This document shows positions 22,279 to 38,130 of a DNA stretch of 64,000 nt, in pieces. The notes under the pieces are model-generated. The model was not told where the DNA came from. It did not search any database and worked only from the letters and a program-made list of their open reading frames with translations. A program made the position numbers and the translations under genes. Source of the DNA: Warburgia ugandensis (taxonomy: Eukaryota; Streptophyta; Magnoliopsida; Canellales; Canellaceae); the NCBI GenBank assembly GCA_035236585.1, contig CP141132.1:18327945-18391944 (forward strand). Reading direction: 5' to 3'. The first letter of the stretch is position 1. Each line of letters starts with the position of its first letter.

Positions 22279-24269
22279 GCAAGCTATTGCTTGCACTGGT
22301 GATCGCATTTAATAAGAATGTAATGAAATAGTGTGGTGTAAAAGTATCAATGTCATGGAAAATCTCATAGAGTAAATAATTTACATCGTACATTAAATCA
22401 TCAGGCAGTTCATAGTGAATAGCGCATGAAAGATCATAAGTCTGAATAGAACAATAGTAGGCAAAGCATGTTTTATGTCTGAGTACAAAGATATCATATC
22501 CAATCACCATGGCATGTAAGGCATGAGTAATGCATAGTAATGCATTCGTTAAAATCAAGTCAAGATTAGTCTCATCATCAAAATATGAATGCATGTCATG
22601 ATAAATAGGGTACTATATATAATCATGCCCTATGAGTGTCTCACTACACTCATATCACTAGCAATTAGTACTCATTCCATAATCTTGGGTCCCTCACTTG
22701 TAGCTCACATATTAGGTAGCTCGCACGGCTTGTAGGCCTGCCCACATAGGCTTCACCCTAAGGTTGCGTCATCACGTTGCGGGTATACATATACATATGC
22801 ACTACATGAGCACACGGAATAAGAGTGTGGCTACTATGCTAGAGTGGCAACCACTCAAGGGTCTCAACCATTGTCGCTTGTCGTCAACACAAAAACGGGA
22901 GACTACTGTCTACCATGCATGGGAAATGGTGGACTTGCGTGGATGGCCTGCCCATGATTACCACAAACCGCACGCATTTTGCGCACATATCAAAGCTACT
23001 GTCTATCATCCATAAGTTCAGATGGTGGGTGGCCAACCCTAATACCCTCCTAGCATAGCACCTACCAAGCAGAAACACCCATCATAAAATAGCGAAAGCA
23101 CTATATAAATCATAGAAACTCCCAAGTTTAAACAATCTCAATAAGATCAATCCAAAATACATGATAATACATCATTAGTCATACATTAAAACATGGATAA
23201 ATCATGTAGATCAAGATGTCATAATATCAATCATATGTGATGAAGGCATTTCCATGAAAACATGCTAGAGCATAAAACTCATGCTTCAAGATTTTCAAAT
23301 AATATGTCATGATCTATGAAATCATTGGAACTATTAAATGTAATCACCTACCTCAAAAGCGCAGTACTCCTAATCAGACACGTAGATTATCTCAACTTGC
23401 ACGCTTTGACGTACCTATCAAACCATAATATCACACTAAGTCATCCACTATTCCCATAGAGTCTTCATCATCCATCTAAGTTTTTATCGATTTAATTGGT
23501 ATTCTTAAATCTCCAAAAGTACGTTAATCCAAGTGATGATCTCTCTGATCTAGTAGTTAATCCTAGATTAACGGTCCAGATTGTCTATTTAACCCTTAAT
23601 CAAGCTAATCCTAGACTAGATGTTAGTTTTTCTAACATCTAGATAATCATCTATCATCTTTGATTATCAATTTAAGTTATGATTTAACAATTAGTGTCCC
23701 TTAATCAATAAAGAGTCAATTTCTTTCATCATGTTAAGTTTGAAGATGATCCAACCGTTGGATTGTTCTCTATTACTTAAATCTAGCATTTGATCATCAA
23801 TTCTAGTATTTTTCATCATAATCAATCCAATTTCTATATTTAATTAGTAATCTAGGTATATATCCATGATAATACGTCGATCTAACTATCATATCATTCT
23901 CTGATCTGTCAGCCCTAATGTTCATGATTAGATTGACAGTCAAGATCATTGTTCTTTCTAAATACTTGATATATTTCCCTTTATTTCATTATATCATCTC
24001 ATAATTGATGTATACATTCAGTTTCTAGAGCTTGATCATCAATTGATTAGGTTAAACTAGGTTATTGGTTGAGTTTTTTGTGATTTGATCTTTTTAGAAG
24101 TGTTCAAATCGAAGTTTTGATGTTAAATTTAGGTCCATGTTGTCGAGTCGAATCCAATGGATGTCTCAAATCATGATTCTAACCTCTCTAGCTCCATAGT
24201 TGAGATTTTAAGATTTTAAATTCATTTGGGTGGTCTAGGAATTTCTGGATTAATTAAATCTAAAAGCGA

Positions 24270-24545
24270 CATCACAGGAATGCACGTGCGCATGATGTAC
24301 TCTCGAAAATGCGTCCCGCGTGCATCTTCGTCACTGAGACGTGCACCCCCACCTGAAATGTGCCCCCCGTGCATCTTCGTCACTGGGATGCACTAGCATT
24401 CTACCACATTCAGGAATGATGCACATGTCACCCCCAGCACACATGTCACCATGGTGTGTCTCCAATGGCATCCTGGACAACCGAAAAGACGTCGTTGTCA
24501 CCGAAGAAGATGACCAGATTTTGGTCGTTGTTGACGATGCATATA
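24270..24545. other. CpG-rich block inside LTR copy C
   Basis: A GC-rich island in AT-rich DNA. CGTGCATCTTCGTCACTG occurs twice, at 24319 and 24368. The flank GAAGAAGATGACCAGATT (24504 on) matches GAGAAGACGACTAGATT in copy D (40177 on), so the blocks are homologous. Confidence 0.6.
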
Positions 24546-25550
24546 GTCATGAAATTTAGCAATTTTTATGTCATTATGTTCTGATTTTCATGAATATTAG
24601 TTTTATAATGTTTTTATCTACTAATTTTGCCTAAATATGGGGTTTTTAGTCAGTTTTATAAGAAACATAAAATTTGCCCCTTCTTACTGTTTTTCCAATT
24701 TTCAGCGTCATCACCCAGTATATCTTAATCAAACCAAAGGGACTTTGTTCTTGGGTTCAAGCTAAATAAGATGAATGGTCCAAATCACCAATCTAGCACC
24801 GTTACATGACTATTTCTCACAGAAACAATAAGTTCCAGTTTTTCACTAAAAAAAGGCATCTATTGCCGTTACCAGTGTAAATGGTTAGAAAAGATGGGAA
24901 ATCACTACAACCGGTAACAAGGGAGGGAGGAGAACTGTCCTACCTCACTGGTTCTACCTAGAGAATCCAATTTCATTGCCCGTAGGAGGAGAAATGGGAC
25001 GCTGCAATCACTTGGCATTGTGCCCGTTAGGGTCAGGGCATCATCTCTGGCATCATAGTCAATGACATGAGAACCAGTGGCAATGAAGCTTGGGGGTGAA
25101 GTCGAGACGAATTAAATGGAGGGGAGGTGCATTTAAAGCCCCCCCATAATATCTCTGATTTTAAATTAATTTTTTTAATTTTATATTTTAGTAAATGATA
25201 GAATGATTACCAGCATTAATGGCTGATAATCATTGCTATACCCCATAAATGCCTGTCAGATCATGGTTTTCAACATCCGATTTTGTGGGCCCCACTTGTA
25301 AAATTACACTTTTACCCTCATTAATTAATTAGTTAATTAAAATAAAATAATTGACAAATTTTAATCCGGTCTCCGATTTTAGTGTTCTTAGTGTCGTTGG
25401 ACTCCATTTCTCGTGTACATTCCAAATATTAAGGTTTCATTCCATGATTTTATTTCTAAAATTTTACAAATTTCCTAGGAGTCCAATTTCCACAAAACTC
25501 ATAAATTGCATAATTAGGCATTTATATATTTTATCAAAATGGTGTGTATG

Positions 25551-26233
25551 ATACGTAATGGTTAAAGTCGATTAGAATACATGCTAGGTGTATGCATTCT
25601 ATCTAGGAGATGATCAAATGGTTAAAACTTGATCAAACACGTACTAGACTTTAAGCATCATATGAATGGAAAATCAAAGGTTAAATTCAATCAACACGAG
25701 TGTGCACTTCAGCCTAGATTAGAAATCAAAAGTCCCATCAAGAATAATGCGCATTGTCCTAGATTAGATGCCAATCCAAATTGTGGGATCTATTATGGAG
25801 GATACACATGGTACTTCATTAGAATATCAAATATAAATGGAATGATCAATCATGGAAGATCTGCATGATGCTAGATGTATTAGAATTAAGGGCATAGATC
25901 CATGTGCTATATTTATAACCAAGTGTTCTGCATCAATTTCTATTTGCATATGATTCAAATCATCATGCATTCAGCATCTAACTTTTAGAAATCTAATAAG
26001 GATTATGATAAACCAAATGGAAGAATCTATCATGGAAGATTGCACATGGTATTTAATGCATTGGAAATCTAACGCAATTCCACAACATAGCACAATTCAT
26101 GCACTTTTTTTTTTTTTTTTTTAATCATATTAATGAAAACTGAATGAGAATCATATTCAATGTTGACACTATGGGCCACATTTAAGTTCACAAAACAACT
26201 TGACCTTTTAGATCTAATCAATGAAAAACCTAG
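25551..26233. other. AT-rich intergenic or decayed LTR tail
   Basis: No gene is recognised. Contains a T-run at 26107-26122. Confidence 0.35.
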
Positions 26234-26365
26234 CTAGTTGACGAATGATCCTGATCCCCTACCTCGTTGACGAAACTAAAAATGCAAAGTCTAGAGGAAC
26301 TAGTTGACGAATGATCCTGATCCCCTACCTCGTTGATGAAACTGAAAATGCAAAGTCTAGAGGAA
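26234..26365. repeat. Direct tandem duplication of 66 bp
   Basis: Two head-to-tail copies, starting at 26234 and 26300, of a unit that begins CTAGTTGACGAATGATCC and ends AAGTCTAGAGGAA. They differ at a few positions and abut the CT run. Confidence 0.9.
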
Positions 26366-26366
26366 A

Positions 26367-26480
<114 letters not shown>

Positions 26481-26550
26481 GTGTTTCATGTATTCTCTTC
26501 TTAGTGGACATCCAAGCTTAGGAGATACATTACATTTAGGCATCCCCTAG

Positions 26551-26666
26551 CTGTGGGTAAGGAATTTTTTTTTCCGAAAAAGTTGTCTTATGGGTAATTT
26601 AGAGACTTAAACTCTAGTTTTAGAGTTTTCATACTCACCCTATAGCTAGTAAAGCCAACTAGCCTT
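26551..26666 (-). mobile_element. tRNA-derived SINE, GA-tailed family, copy 2
   Basis: The reverse complement matches the copy at 17178-17292 over its whole length, from AAGGCTAGTTGGCTTTACTAG through AGTTTAAGTCTC (B box) to ATTCCTTACCCAC. On its 3' side, about 75 bp away, lies the long microsatellite at 26370-26476, which reads as (GA)n in the SINE orientation. Confidence 0.7.
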
Positions 26667-26724
26667 TTTTTTATCAATCCTATGCAAAATAAATATTTAT
26701 ATTATAAAAACTCAAGTTGTTACA

Positions 26725-27639
26725 CTTGTTGACTTGATCTCATTGTGCTTGTATCTAATTATATTGCACTTCGAACTTCTAGTCTAAAGGTAGAGTCCTT
26801 GGTGCAACCCTAGGGTTCTATAAGATGGAGAAATCTTTTGTATCTTGTGACAACTATTTTTTGGCTGTGGAGATAGTGAAATTGGTGTGAGCCCATGTAA
26901 TACCTCAATTGAGAGGGAACAACATAAATCTGTGTTTTTTTTTTTTTTTGGCATCTTCATAACAATTTACGTACATTGTATATGATGAACAGCTAAGATC
27001 TTCCAAAATAAATGCTCTAGAAGTAGCATTTATTCCTTAGGACGCTCAAGAGTATAGACTCCTACAACTCTGTATGATACAAACCATCTATATTGATGGG
27101 TGTTGGACTGAACCATAGGATGTGTTCAGCATGGGAATACAATGCTCCGTGGATTCAGTTACTTTGTTGGAGGATACCGACTTAATTGCTCGCCTTCAAT
27201 TTGCAGCCTCATAAAATATAGATACATCCATTTAAGAATAAACAGACCTGATTTTATAGTAAATTTCTCTACGTGTTTGAACAGCTTTATTCATCTTTTT
27301 CGTGGCCAATGGCAAATGATAATATTATCGATTACAGTTTGCTACACTAGTGTCAAACAGCCAATTAGGTTCCATAGATTCTGAATCTACTTATATAACC
27401 TGCCTACTTATGAAGGCACATTTTTGAGTTTAGTCCGTTTATTGGCACCCTTGACCCACTTAGTTCGATTACCCCTGTTCAAGTCTATGTTAAACTCTCT
27501 CTAGTCTTCAGCGAATCGGTCAACTTCACGAGTTTTAGCACTGTTGATTACATGTGGAATCACTTGCTTAATAAAGCAATAAGTTATTTATTAGGCCGTA
27601 CCGTTGATGAGAGAGCCGCCAAAACTCAGCCCACACAAG
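26725..27639. other. Intergenic, no recognised feature
   Basis: Only short frames are present. The right part may be decayed LINE sequence. Confidence 0.4.
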
Positions 27640-28480
27640 AACTGAACCTCTACTTTAAGTGAATTCTTCGTTATCTATGCCTCAAGACATTTTAAGACTA
27701 GAGGTTTTTCTGGCCCCTCCTGTTACTATGTCATCAAGCATTTGAAGATTGAGACCACTTATTTGTCACTTGCCACAAAGCACTCCGTTTATGGGACTCT
27801 ATTTTAAAAAAATTTGGCCTCTCATTGGTCCTCCCTAGAACCTTCAATGACTTAATGGGCCAAAGTATATGCCCCTGGAATACAAGGTGCAAAATACTAT
27901 GGAGGTTTGCAATCTTGGGTGTGGTTTGGTGCATATGGTCAGACCCAAACTTTGCATCCTTTCAAAATAAACTCCATCTCTAGCCATTGATGAAAGAGTC
28001 TTTAGAATTGTGGCTCGATGGGCACTCTGGCTACCGATTTGAAGGATTTTCCAATTGAGAGACCGTGAGAAAGTGGCCAGAGATTACTTCTACTGCAAAA
28101 AGTAGGAGAAAATAATGCCTAAGTGGGCTTTTTCACCACCAAACTATTTCAAACTTAACTTTGACGGTGCTCGCCGGAATCCAGGTTTGTGAGGAGTGGG
28201 AGGTATTCTTAGAAACTGAAGAGAACAAATTCATTTTTGAGTATGCGGGCCCTATTGGAGAAGCCGACAAGTCGGTGCTAGGGAGGATAAAATTTTGGTC
28301 ACACTTAAGATCATCGCCCTTGATCATAGAAAGTAATTCTTCTGATGTTATCTCATGGATGAACGGCAAAAGGTCGCCACCATAGAGATTTTGGCATATC
28401 TTCCATATAGTGTAGGGCCTTGTCACAAATTTGGAGGTGCAGTTTGTTCATTCACTTAATTAAGTCGGCCAAAGATCTAG
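27640..28480 (+). pseudogene. L1-type LINE 3' relic: zinc-binding region and RNase H
   Basis: Translated with frame changes, it carries the C-terminal part of a plant L1 LINE polyprotein. First comes the reverse-transcriptase zinc-binding motif (CHQAFE followed by an H...C pair, about 27730-27780), then a linker resembling 'LWDSILKKFG', 'RTFNDLM' and 'WCIWSDPNFASFQN', then an RNase H start resembling FKLNFDGA.RNPG (28148-28190), and finally an 'IIESNSSDVISWMNG' segment (28325-28370). Stops and frameshifts are frequent, so it is inactive. The endonuclease and polymerase parts are absent, as expected for a 5'-truncated insertion. Confidence 0.75.
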
Positions 28481-30240
28481 CTTACCCGAATTGAGAACTA
28501 GATGACAAGTGTCGCCCCTGTTCATTTAGAGATTGATTCATGGTGTTTAGTATATTTAATCTCACGTTTGTTATGGCTCAATGCATATGGTGACTAGAGT
28601 TGCTGCCAATCTCATTTGGATCAACTAGAGTTGTGATTTATGAAGACTCGTTTAGGGTTAGGTTGTCAAATGTAAATCTTGGAATTTTACGTGACTTCAT
28701 TTTGGGCGTTCATGGGACCTGCTGGTGAACTACACACTAAGGGTCTTGATTGCCAGATTCCCCATTGTGAACCCAAACAGTGAACCATCAAGCTCGATCC
28801 CAATTTCCTGCTCCATCCCCATGCTACTCTATCAGTTCCTTGCATTTATTTTGGAGGGATATTGCTGTCATTTACACAGCAACCGTCTAGATTTTTCGTA
28901 CTGTTTAAACTCATTGATATGAACCTTTCATTGAATGATTAGTTTAGTTTGGCCAATTCAATCCTATGCACCGTATCCAGTCTAGAATAGAGTCATGAAA
29001 CTTATCGCTTAAGTACTACAGTCAAATCACAGCTGTTAGTATCGTTCCTTAAAAATCCTTGTTGAAAGAGAAGAAATAACGGCCATTTGTGCTTCCTGAC
29101 AGTGGAAAAGACTACATATTATAGGCGAAGCTCAAATATTTCAGTGATTGATACAGTCCTAACCATTAAATTGATGACCTCGATACATTGACCGTAAATC
29201 ATTGCTTATTTCTGATTCTCTCGGTCCAATTTCTAAACCATTAGCTTGGATGATTTGTGTTTGCCTGGTACAATTTGAGGCATCCACCTAACCTGAAGGT
29301 GGAGGCCTTCCGATCTTGAGATTAATATGACTTTTTTGGGTCACATGTCCATTGGCCAGCTACCAAAAATGTCACCAAACCTACCACACAGATTGACTAT
29401 AGAGCTCAATATGGGCGGCTCCGGTGGCATGTAACCAAGTACAAGCCAATATTCTTCGGTTACGTTTCCCTGGGCATAGTAGAACAGCGACAATTGATCA
29501 CGAGGGGGGGGCATACCACAAAAGTGAATAATGTTCCCCACCAAATCAATTGCTATAGCAGCTTTTCCAACTACAATCCTCCACTTAATTGGCCCTTAAC
29601 TAATGAGAGTCAACAAGAGGATTGGTTCATCATGTGGCCCAGATTATCTCATAAGCACATGGTTGGTGGGTGGTCTTGGGTAGGTGGGTTTGGTTAAACA
29701 ATTTTCATGGTGTTTCACCTTGACAGAGTTCATGATTCTAAGAAATGACTCGATAGGACAGTAAGAAACAATAATCGAAATGACTCGTTCAAATCAACCA
29801 AACAACACTGTTTTGATCTTCGCTTACTGTATGCTGCGTCATTCGTTAATAAATAATCGAAACTTCCACTAACTAAAACTCCATGTTTGAGTATCGGTAC
29901 CGTCAGTCCCTCCTGTCTAGTTTATGCGAGGGAACTTCCGTGCTATGACCATGTGGGCCATCTCATAACTTCCTTTACCACCTTCCTTTTTCTTTTTCTT
30001 TTGAATGGTAAATGCAGTAATATCAGTAATCAAAGATCCATATAACTTAAAATAAATCCATCAAAAGGAAAATAGAGAGTAAGAGATGCCCGCCAAGTGA
30101 GATTGTTGAAATCAAATGGATATGTAGTTGCCAAGAGTGTTGAGAAATACCATACTAGAAGAATGCTCGAAAGAGGGATATTTTCTTCTTCTTCTTCTTT
30201 TTTCTCTCTAGAGAGAGAGGTAAAACCCAAAAGAAAACCA

Positions 30241-30244
<4 letters not shown>
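28481..30244. other. Intergenic, no recognised feature
   Basis: Short overlapping frames on both strands; no domain or repeat is recognised. Confidence 0.45.

Positions 30245-30305
<61 letters not shown>
30245..30305. repeat. (CT)30 microsatellite
   Basis: A CT run of about 60 bp at the 3' edge of the Copia relic. Confidence 0.97.
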
Positions 30306-30306
<1 letters not shown>

Positions 30307-30369
30307 GACTCATGAGGAGGGAATTACCACAATGCAGGCCTGTCATGGATATGCAAAACTCATGCTTAT

Positions 30370-33300
30370 TTATAGGTGATGTTTGTCATCATATTTCACT
30401 TGTTCTTGTCAGTATGGATCTTCTCAAGATAAAAATTTTTCTCTTCGAGTGCATCTGTTATCTATCAATATCGGACATTGATATGCTTGGACTTATAATG
30501 GAACTTAGTTTCTTACTCAAGGTGGATGACACTTTGATTGTTGCAATGTACAATGCATTTATCTTGCTTGAAACCAAGTTCTTATAATAACATCTTCATC
30601 CATAATAATTCCTTCCTAGTTTTAGTGATAAAAATGTACTTGACCTATACAGTAGACAAGGCCATTCACTTCTCTAACATCTACAAAAGTGAATTTAGCT
30701 TGAAGTTGAAATTTTTGGTGTGAATATCTCCACGATGTATGCATTTGTGTAACCTTCTAACATATGCTTACCACCTCAAAAACATAAGCACACTTTAGAG
30801 GTCATGGCGTTTACTTACATTATGATGTGTCTAACATAATAAGAATTAAGTGACTGAAATACATAATTTCTAATAAAGATTTTATCTACAACCCCTTAAT
30901 TCCAATTACATGTATTAGTTACGTCACATATGCAGTGTACAACTCCTTACCCTGAAAAATGCCTCTTAGGTAACTTAGGATCCACCTTGTTGCTTCCCGA
31001 TGCTCTTTGTCAAGATTGTTAAGATTGGGCTTCATGCATACCATGATGTACATCAAACAATCTACAGCTGAAATATAGGGAACTTTCTTCATTTCTTCTT
31101 TTTCTTTTGAATTTAAAGGGCAATATCCTACAATAAAGCCAAATGTCCTAAAAGTGGAGTACAAACAAGTTTTCCCTTCTTCATATTGAAATGTTTAGGT
31201 ACCTTGTCAATGTGCTTTTCTTGTAATAGATAGCTTCCTAGCCTTCCTATCACAAGAAATACTTGCACCCAACATTTGTTGTACTTGTCCTAAGTTCTTG
31301 GTAGCAAAGGACTTGCTTAGCTTTGTCTTGAAACTACTAATTTCAATATCCTAGTCAACAACTAACATATCATAACGATAAAATAAGAGAATAATGAAAT
31401 CATCATAAGAGAATTCCTCAATCAATATATAATGATATAAAGCCTTTTTTCTTTTTGTACCCACGATCCACCATAAATGAATTAAACTTTTGGTACCATT
31501 GCCTTAGGGCTTATTTCAACAGTATAGGCTCTTCCTTAGCTTATAAACCATGTAAATGAACCTTATGGATGACCTATATAAATCTCCTCATCTAAATTAC
31601 CATAGAATAAGGTAGTTTTGATATCTAGCTATTCAATCTATAATTTCAGGTTTACAAGAAATCCAACTCTACAAAAATAAATGACTTCTTCAAAACTAGA
31701 GAGAAAATCTAACAAAAGTCAGTGCTTTTACTTTGCCTCAATACCTTTCAGAACCACCCTTCATTTATACCATTATTGTAAGCTATTGTATTCCATTTTT
31801 TTCTTGAGAAACCACTTACTCTTTAATATTTTCTTGCATTTTGGTTTCTTCACAAAGTCAAAAAAATCTTTGTTATCCAAGGATCCTCAATCCTCTCAGA
31901 TAGCTTTCAACCTCTTCTCATTGTCCTTATACTTTCACAATAGCTTTGTGGTTTTCCATCATCTGCATGCATCAAATACTTGGAAGATATTTTCCTTGTC
32001 CTATTTGGCATTCTCAACTTAGGTCCTCCTAATGGTTCTTGTGGGGGCTGTTCCCCTTGTTCACCATGCTCAACATCTTCTACAGTCTCTATATGAGTGT
32101 CATCATAAGAATTCCTCTAATGAATATTTGGGAGATATTTTATATTTCTTATTTGACCTTCTCAACTCAAATTCTTCTTAGTCATTCTCGCGGGGGCTGC
32201 TCCTCTTCACCATGCTTAACATTTTCTATATTTTCTATAAGAACATCATCACAAAGATCTTCCTAAACATCTCCCACATCATCATTATGCACCATAGGTA
32301 CATGAACTTTATTAATGCCAATGAGGTCATGTGGCTGCTCAACCTCTTTTAAAAATTCTTCAATTGTTGGGTCATCAAGAAATACCATATCTTGACTTCT
32401 AATTGCCCTCTTTGCAATTGGATCCCATAACCTAGAACTAAACTCTTCATCTATATAACATAACAAAATATAATTTGATTTATTTATAAAATATACTTTG
32501 ATTTATTTATCATACTTTGACCTCTCATGTTTTGGTGCATGCACAAATGCCCTGCAACAAAACAACCTTCTGCGTGCATATAAATCATTTTTATTTGACC
32601 ACACCCTTTCTGAACATCTCTGTTCAAAGGAGCCAATATAGATAGATTGATTAAGTAGCCTAAAGTAATTGTGGCTTTATCCTAATGGCTCTTGGTAATT
32701 TTTCCTATGATAACTTACACTTGATTCTTTTCACAATAACACTGTTCATTGTTTCTACCATACTATTATATTATGGTGTCTTAGGAATGGTCATCTCATG
32801 CCAAATTTCATGGGATTTGTAATACACATAAAATGGCCTTATGTACTCACCACCATTGTCTTTGTTAATGCATTTCAAAGGTTTTCTTGCTTTCTCTTTT
32901 GATAGCATAAAAGTATTTAAACTCATCAACTACCTGATCTTTAGTTTTTAAAGCATATACTTGCATTAACAAAATATGAAGCATCACTAGGAGTTCTGAC
33001 TTGCAAAGGCCAACAAACATCAAAATAAACAAGTTCCAATGTGTTTCCTTTCTACTTGAGGAAATTTTGTGGGACGTAACTCTAGGTTGAAGATTTCAAG
33101 TCTTTGCAAACTCATTTAGCCTAGCATTGCATGCCACAAATTAGTAGAGATATATTTCTCTATTGTATTTATCTCACCTTTACATATTTGTGCATGTGTC
33201 CTAAACAAAGTAAATCATTTAATACCTCTTGCTCTAATAAGAGACCATTTGATAAGTTCTTATCACTCTTTACCAAAGTGACAAGTGAAACCCATTTATT

Positions 33301-33600
33301 TAGTTTTTCTATAGAGATCAAATTCATACAAAGATCTAGCATGTCTCACATCCATGAGAATTAATCTACAATTGCCATTTGTCTTGATACATGCCAATCA
33401 TTGGAAATTTTTTGAAATACCATTGTTTCCTATCCTCACAACAACAAAGTCCCCCAACTTGTAAGTTGTGAAGCAATCTTTTCATGGGGTAGCATGGCAT
33501 GAAAGTACCTATATCTATTGCCCAATTAGTGTCTTGAAAAGTAAAACTCAAACATGATTCTTCACAACCTAAAATATGAAGACATCTTCATTTAAAGCAA
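30370..33600 (-). pseudogene. Copia retrotransposon pol relic (PR-IN-RT-RNase H)
   Basis: Read from 33600 downward on the minus strand, the domains come in Copia order. Protease-like segment with 'DTNWAIDIGT' (about 33530). Gag-pre-integrase and integrase with 'GNTLELVYFDVCWPLQVRTP' (about 33030). Post-integrase segment with 'SRLWDPIAKRAIRSQDMVFL' (about 32400). Reverse transcriptase with 'KLRKSLY' (about 31540), a YDMLVVD-like catalytic box (about 31370) and 'LSKSFATKNLGQVQQMLGA' (about 31300). The C-terminal 'KVPYISAVDCLMYIMVCMKP' (about 31060). RNase H with 'CNNQSVIHL' (about 30540) and a KHINVRY-like box. There are many stops and frameshifts. No LTR was identified at either end. It is a dead, old copy. 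Confidence 0.85.
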
Positions 33601-34025
33601 TGGCAGTGGCTTCTTTCTAGAAAGTTCTTGTAGTTCTTTATTTTATAGTAAAGTTGTAGTATTTTCTCCCTTCATAATGAAATGTTTTTACATACTTTGA
33701 TTCACTTGTCTATGTCATTTAAGCACTATGCAAGGTATGTTTCTAGGGAATTCAATAGGAGATCAAACCTTAGGTTATTCTTTGACTTTTACACAAAGTT
33801 CTACAAAAATTAAGCATAATTTAGGTGTTTTGAAAGATTTCAAACAACATAAGGATAATGAAGGAAAAGAAAGGTCGCAATACAATCACCTTAAGAATTA
33901 TGCACTATATACTAGTAAGTAGGACTAAACATGTACTATTATATATTGACGAGTGTTCAAGAAAATGCAACACTAATCTACACTAGTTGCATTTAGGTTA
34001 AGAATGTAGTGGTGTAGGAAAATAT
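33601..34025. other. Gap between the Copia and hAT relics
   Basis: May contain decayed Copia gag on the minus strand or a BED-finger end of the hAT element on the plus strand ('YNHLKNYA' at about 33880). Neither is firm. Confidence 0.3.
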
Positions 34026-34680
34026 TTGATCAATCTATTTATCATGAGAAAATTGTTGCTTCAATCATGAAATATAACTATCCATTTAAGATGGTGAAGC
34101 ATGAAGGGACCGAGGAAGTTTGTCTACATTTGAATGAGAATGTGAAACCATATTCTAGGATCACTACTATGGTAGATTGTATGAGAACATATAAGAAAGA
34201 GAAAGGGAAATTGAAACATGTATTAGAAATTGTTCTTCGTATAATATGCATCACTTCTGATGTGTGGTCATCTCTTACAGTTGAGGGGCATATTCAATTT
34301 ACGTTACATTTTGTAGATGAGAACTGGGTGTTGCATAGCAACATTCTTAATATCTATCACTGGAGTTGGTTTGAGAAATTATCTAAGTTTTTGAAAGAGT
34401 GGAGAATGGAGAAGAAATTTTTTTCTTATATATTAGACAATGCAAGTAGTAGTGATAACATACAAGAAATATATGGAGTCAACTTTGCAAGTTTCTTTAT
34501 TTGTGTAGTGATAAGTTCTTCCATGCATTGTGTTTTGCATATGTCTTTAACACTATTGTTCAAGAAGGTTTTAAAGCTTATGAGGATGCTATCCATAAGA
34601 TATGGGCAAGTATCAAGCATGTAAAGGGACTTGAGTCTAGAGTTACCAAATTTACATAATGTTCTTTGTTGAGTGTCCAT
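34026..34680 (+). pseudogene. hAT-family transposase relic (RICESLEEPER/Ac type)
   Basis: The translation keeps the order of blocks of plant hAT transposases. It begins with a YPFKMVKHEG segment. Next comes 'RTYKKEKGKLKHVLE', then 'CITSDVWSSLTVEGHIQFT' (the hAT T.D.W.S block) and FVDENWVLHSNIL. It continues with 'LDNASSSDNIQE' and a CVLHMSL motif (hAT C.AH.LNL block). After a frameshift near 34570 the match continues as 'AIHKIWASIKHVKGLESRVTKF'. The BED zinc finger, the rest of the catalytic core and the C-terminal dimerisation domain are missing. No terminal inverted repeats were found. Confidence 0.8.
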
Positions 34681-37197
<2,517 letters not shown>

Positions 37198-37215
37198 TAG
37201 TGCATTGCCAGGGAG
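37198..37215 (+). other. Decayed tRNA-Asp primer-binding site, copy G
   Basis: TAGTGCATTGCCAGGGA lines up with TGGCGCCGTTGCCGGGGA, the complement of the plant tRNA-Asp 3' end, directly after the typical AAGTTTTT spacer. Confidence 0.6.
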
Positions 37216-37430
37216 GTGAATGTGTAGCCAAAGCACAATCATATTAGGAAATAAACAATCAATTATTTTTTTATTTAATGAAATTATAGTGAGGATGATT
37301 GTATTTTCATTTTAAATCATAATTCAAGGGTTGCAATAATATAGGTCAAGGGTGAACCTTCCTTTATAGGAAGTGGAGGGGATATGTAAATGGATTCACC
37401 CTTGTATGAGAAGACTTTAATCAAGGACCC
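37216..37430 (+). repeat. 5' untranslated part of the copy G element
   Basis: 'CAAGGGTTGCAATAATATAGG' and CACCCTTGTATGAGAAGACTT match AAGGGTTGTAATAACAGAAG and CACCCTTGTATAAGAAGACT downstream of the second primer site (59948 and 60017). The element is cut off after about 37430. Confidence 0.65.
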
Positions 37431-37440
37431 CACTATGAGT

Positions 37441-37700
37441 ATACACTAAAATTGGGGCTTTTAAAGATAGTAAAAATAAGATCGTTTTTAGTCAACCATT
37501 TTCATAAAAATATTATAAGGTGGTTTTAGAAAAACATCTTTAAAACTCATACTTAAGAAGATGATTCATAATGAACTGTCTTCTTTAGTTTTTCAAGAAA
37601 CCCTTTTTATTGTAGGAATAACTTTAGAAGATGGTTTGGGAAAACCAACTTTAAAAGTCCAACAACTAACTTTAAAAACTCTCTTACATATATGAATTTT
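37441..37700. repeat. AT-rich block with repeated ACTTTAAAA words, CACTA-subterminal-like
   Basis: Recurring TTTAAAG, AACTTTAAAAGTCC and 'GGGAAAACCAACTTTAAAAG' words resemble the repeats after the CACTA relic at 52240-52350. No terminal CACTA motif was found, so this is tentative. Confidence 0.3.
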
Positions 37701-38130
37701 GCAACTATCTTTGGTTTTTTGTTTCCAACTATCTTCATTTGTACACAGCTTGAAGCTCATTTAGATGCATTGTCGCTTTGAAAGATAATTGGATATGTGG
37801 GAGATGGAAGTTTCATAATGGAAACACCCTCTTCCTCCCCTTTTCTCTATCCTTATCTCACTTTCCCTTATCTTTTTCACTTTCTAATCCCACTTAGGAA
37901 GCTTCCTTTTGACAAAAGTTGAAATTTCCTCATGGCATTCAATGCACGGATGATCCTTCTTAAGTGAAAAATGTGATCTCTCATCCTGGTTATAGCATGG
38001 AATGGTGATTAGAATTTTCACTTTTCTCTACCCCTTTTCTCCACCTTTGGATCATGCTTTAACCCTAGCATAGACTTGAGATTTCCTTGAAGTCTCCCAT
38101 AAAAAAGATGTAGTTTAATGGCTCATTTCC
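37701..38130. other. Left flank of solo LTR D
   Basis: CT-rich non-coding DNA ending in the TTTCC duplication. It resumes at 41105. Confidence 0.4.

Larger units (their letters stand above)
21722..25550 (-). repeat. Long LTR of the hairpin-LTR family, copy C
   Basis: It shares, in the same order as copies A, D and E: an ATA-rich start with GGATCCCTAAGAGAAAA; the stem-loop at 22249-22278; the GGTGGGTGGCCAACCC/CCTCCTAGCATAGCACC block (23030-23070); a CACCTACCTC box (23346); a CpG-rich block (24270-24545); and a 'TAGTGTCGTTGGACTCC' box (25390). It has no protein domain. The terminal TG is not recognisable at the left. The right end is uncertain: either near 25550 or as far as GTTGTTACA at 26716-26724. 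No target duplication was found, so it may be truncated or rearranged. Confidence 0.6.

Noticed and set aside
34067..34624. Treating the 185-residue frame as a domesticated hAT-derived host gene
   Set aside because: It lacks the BED finger, the rest of the catalytic core and the dimerisation domain, and homology continues in another frame after about 34570. A dead fragment fits better.
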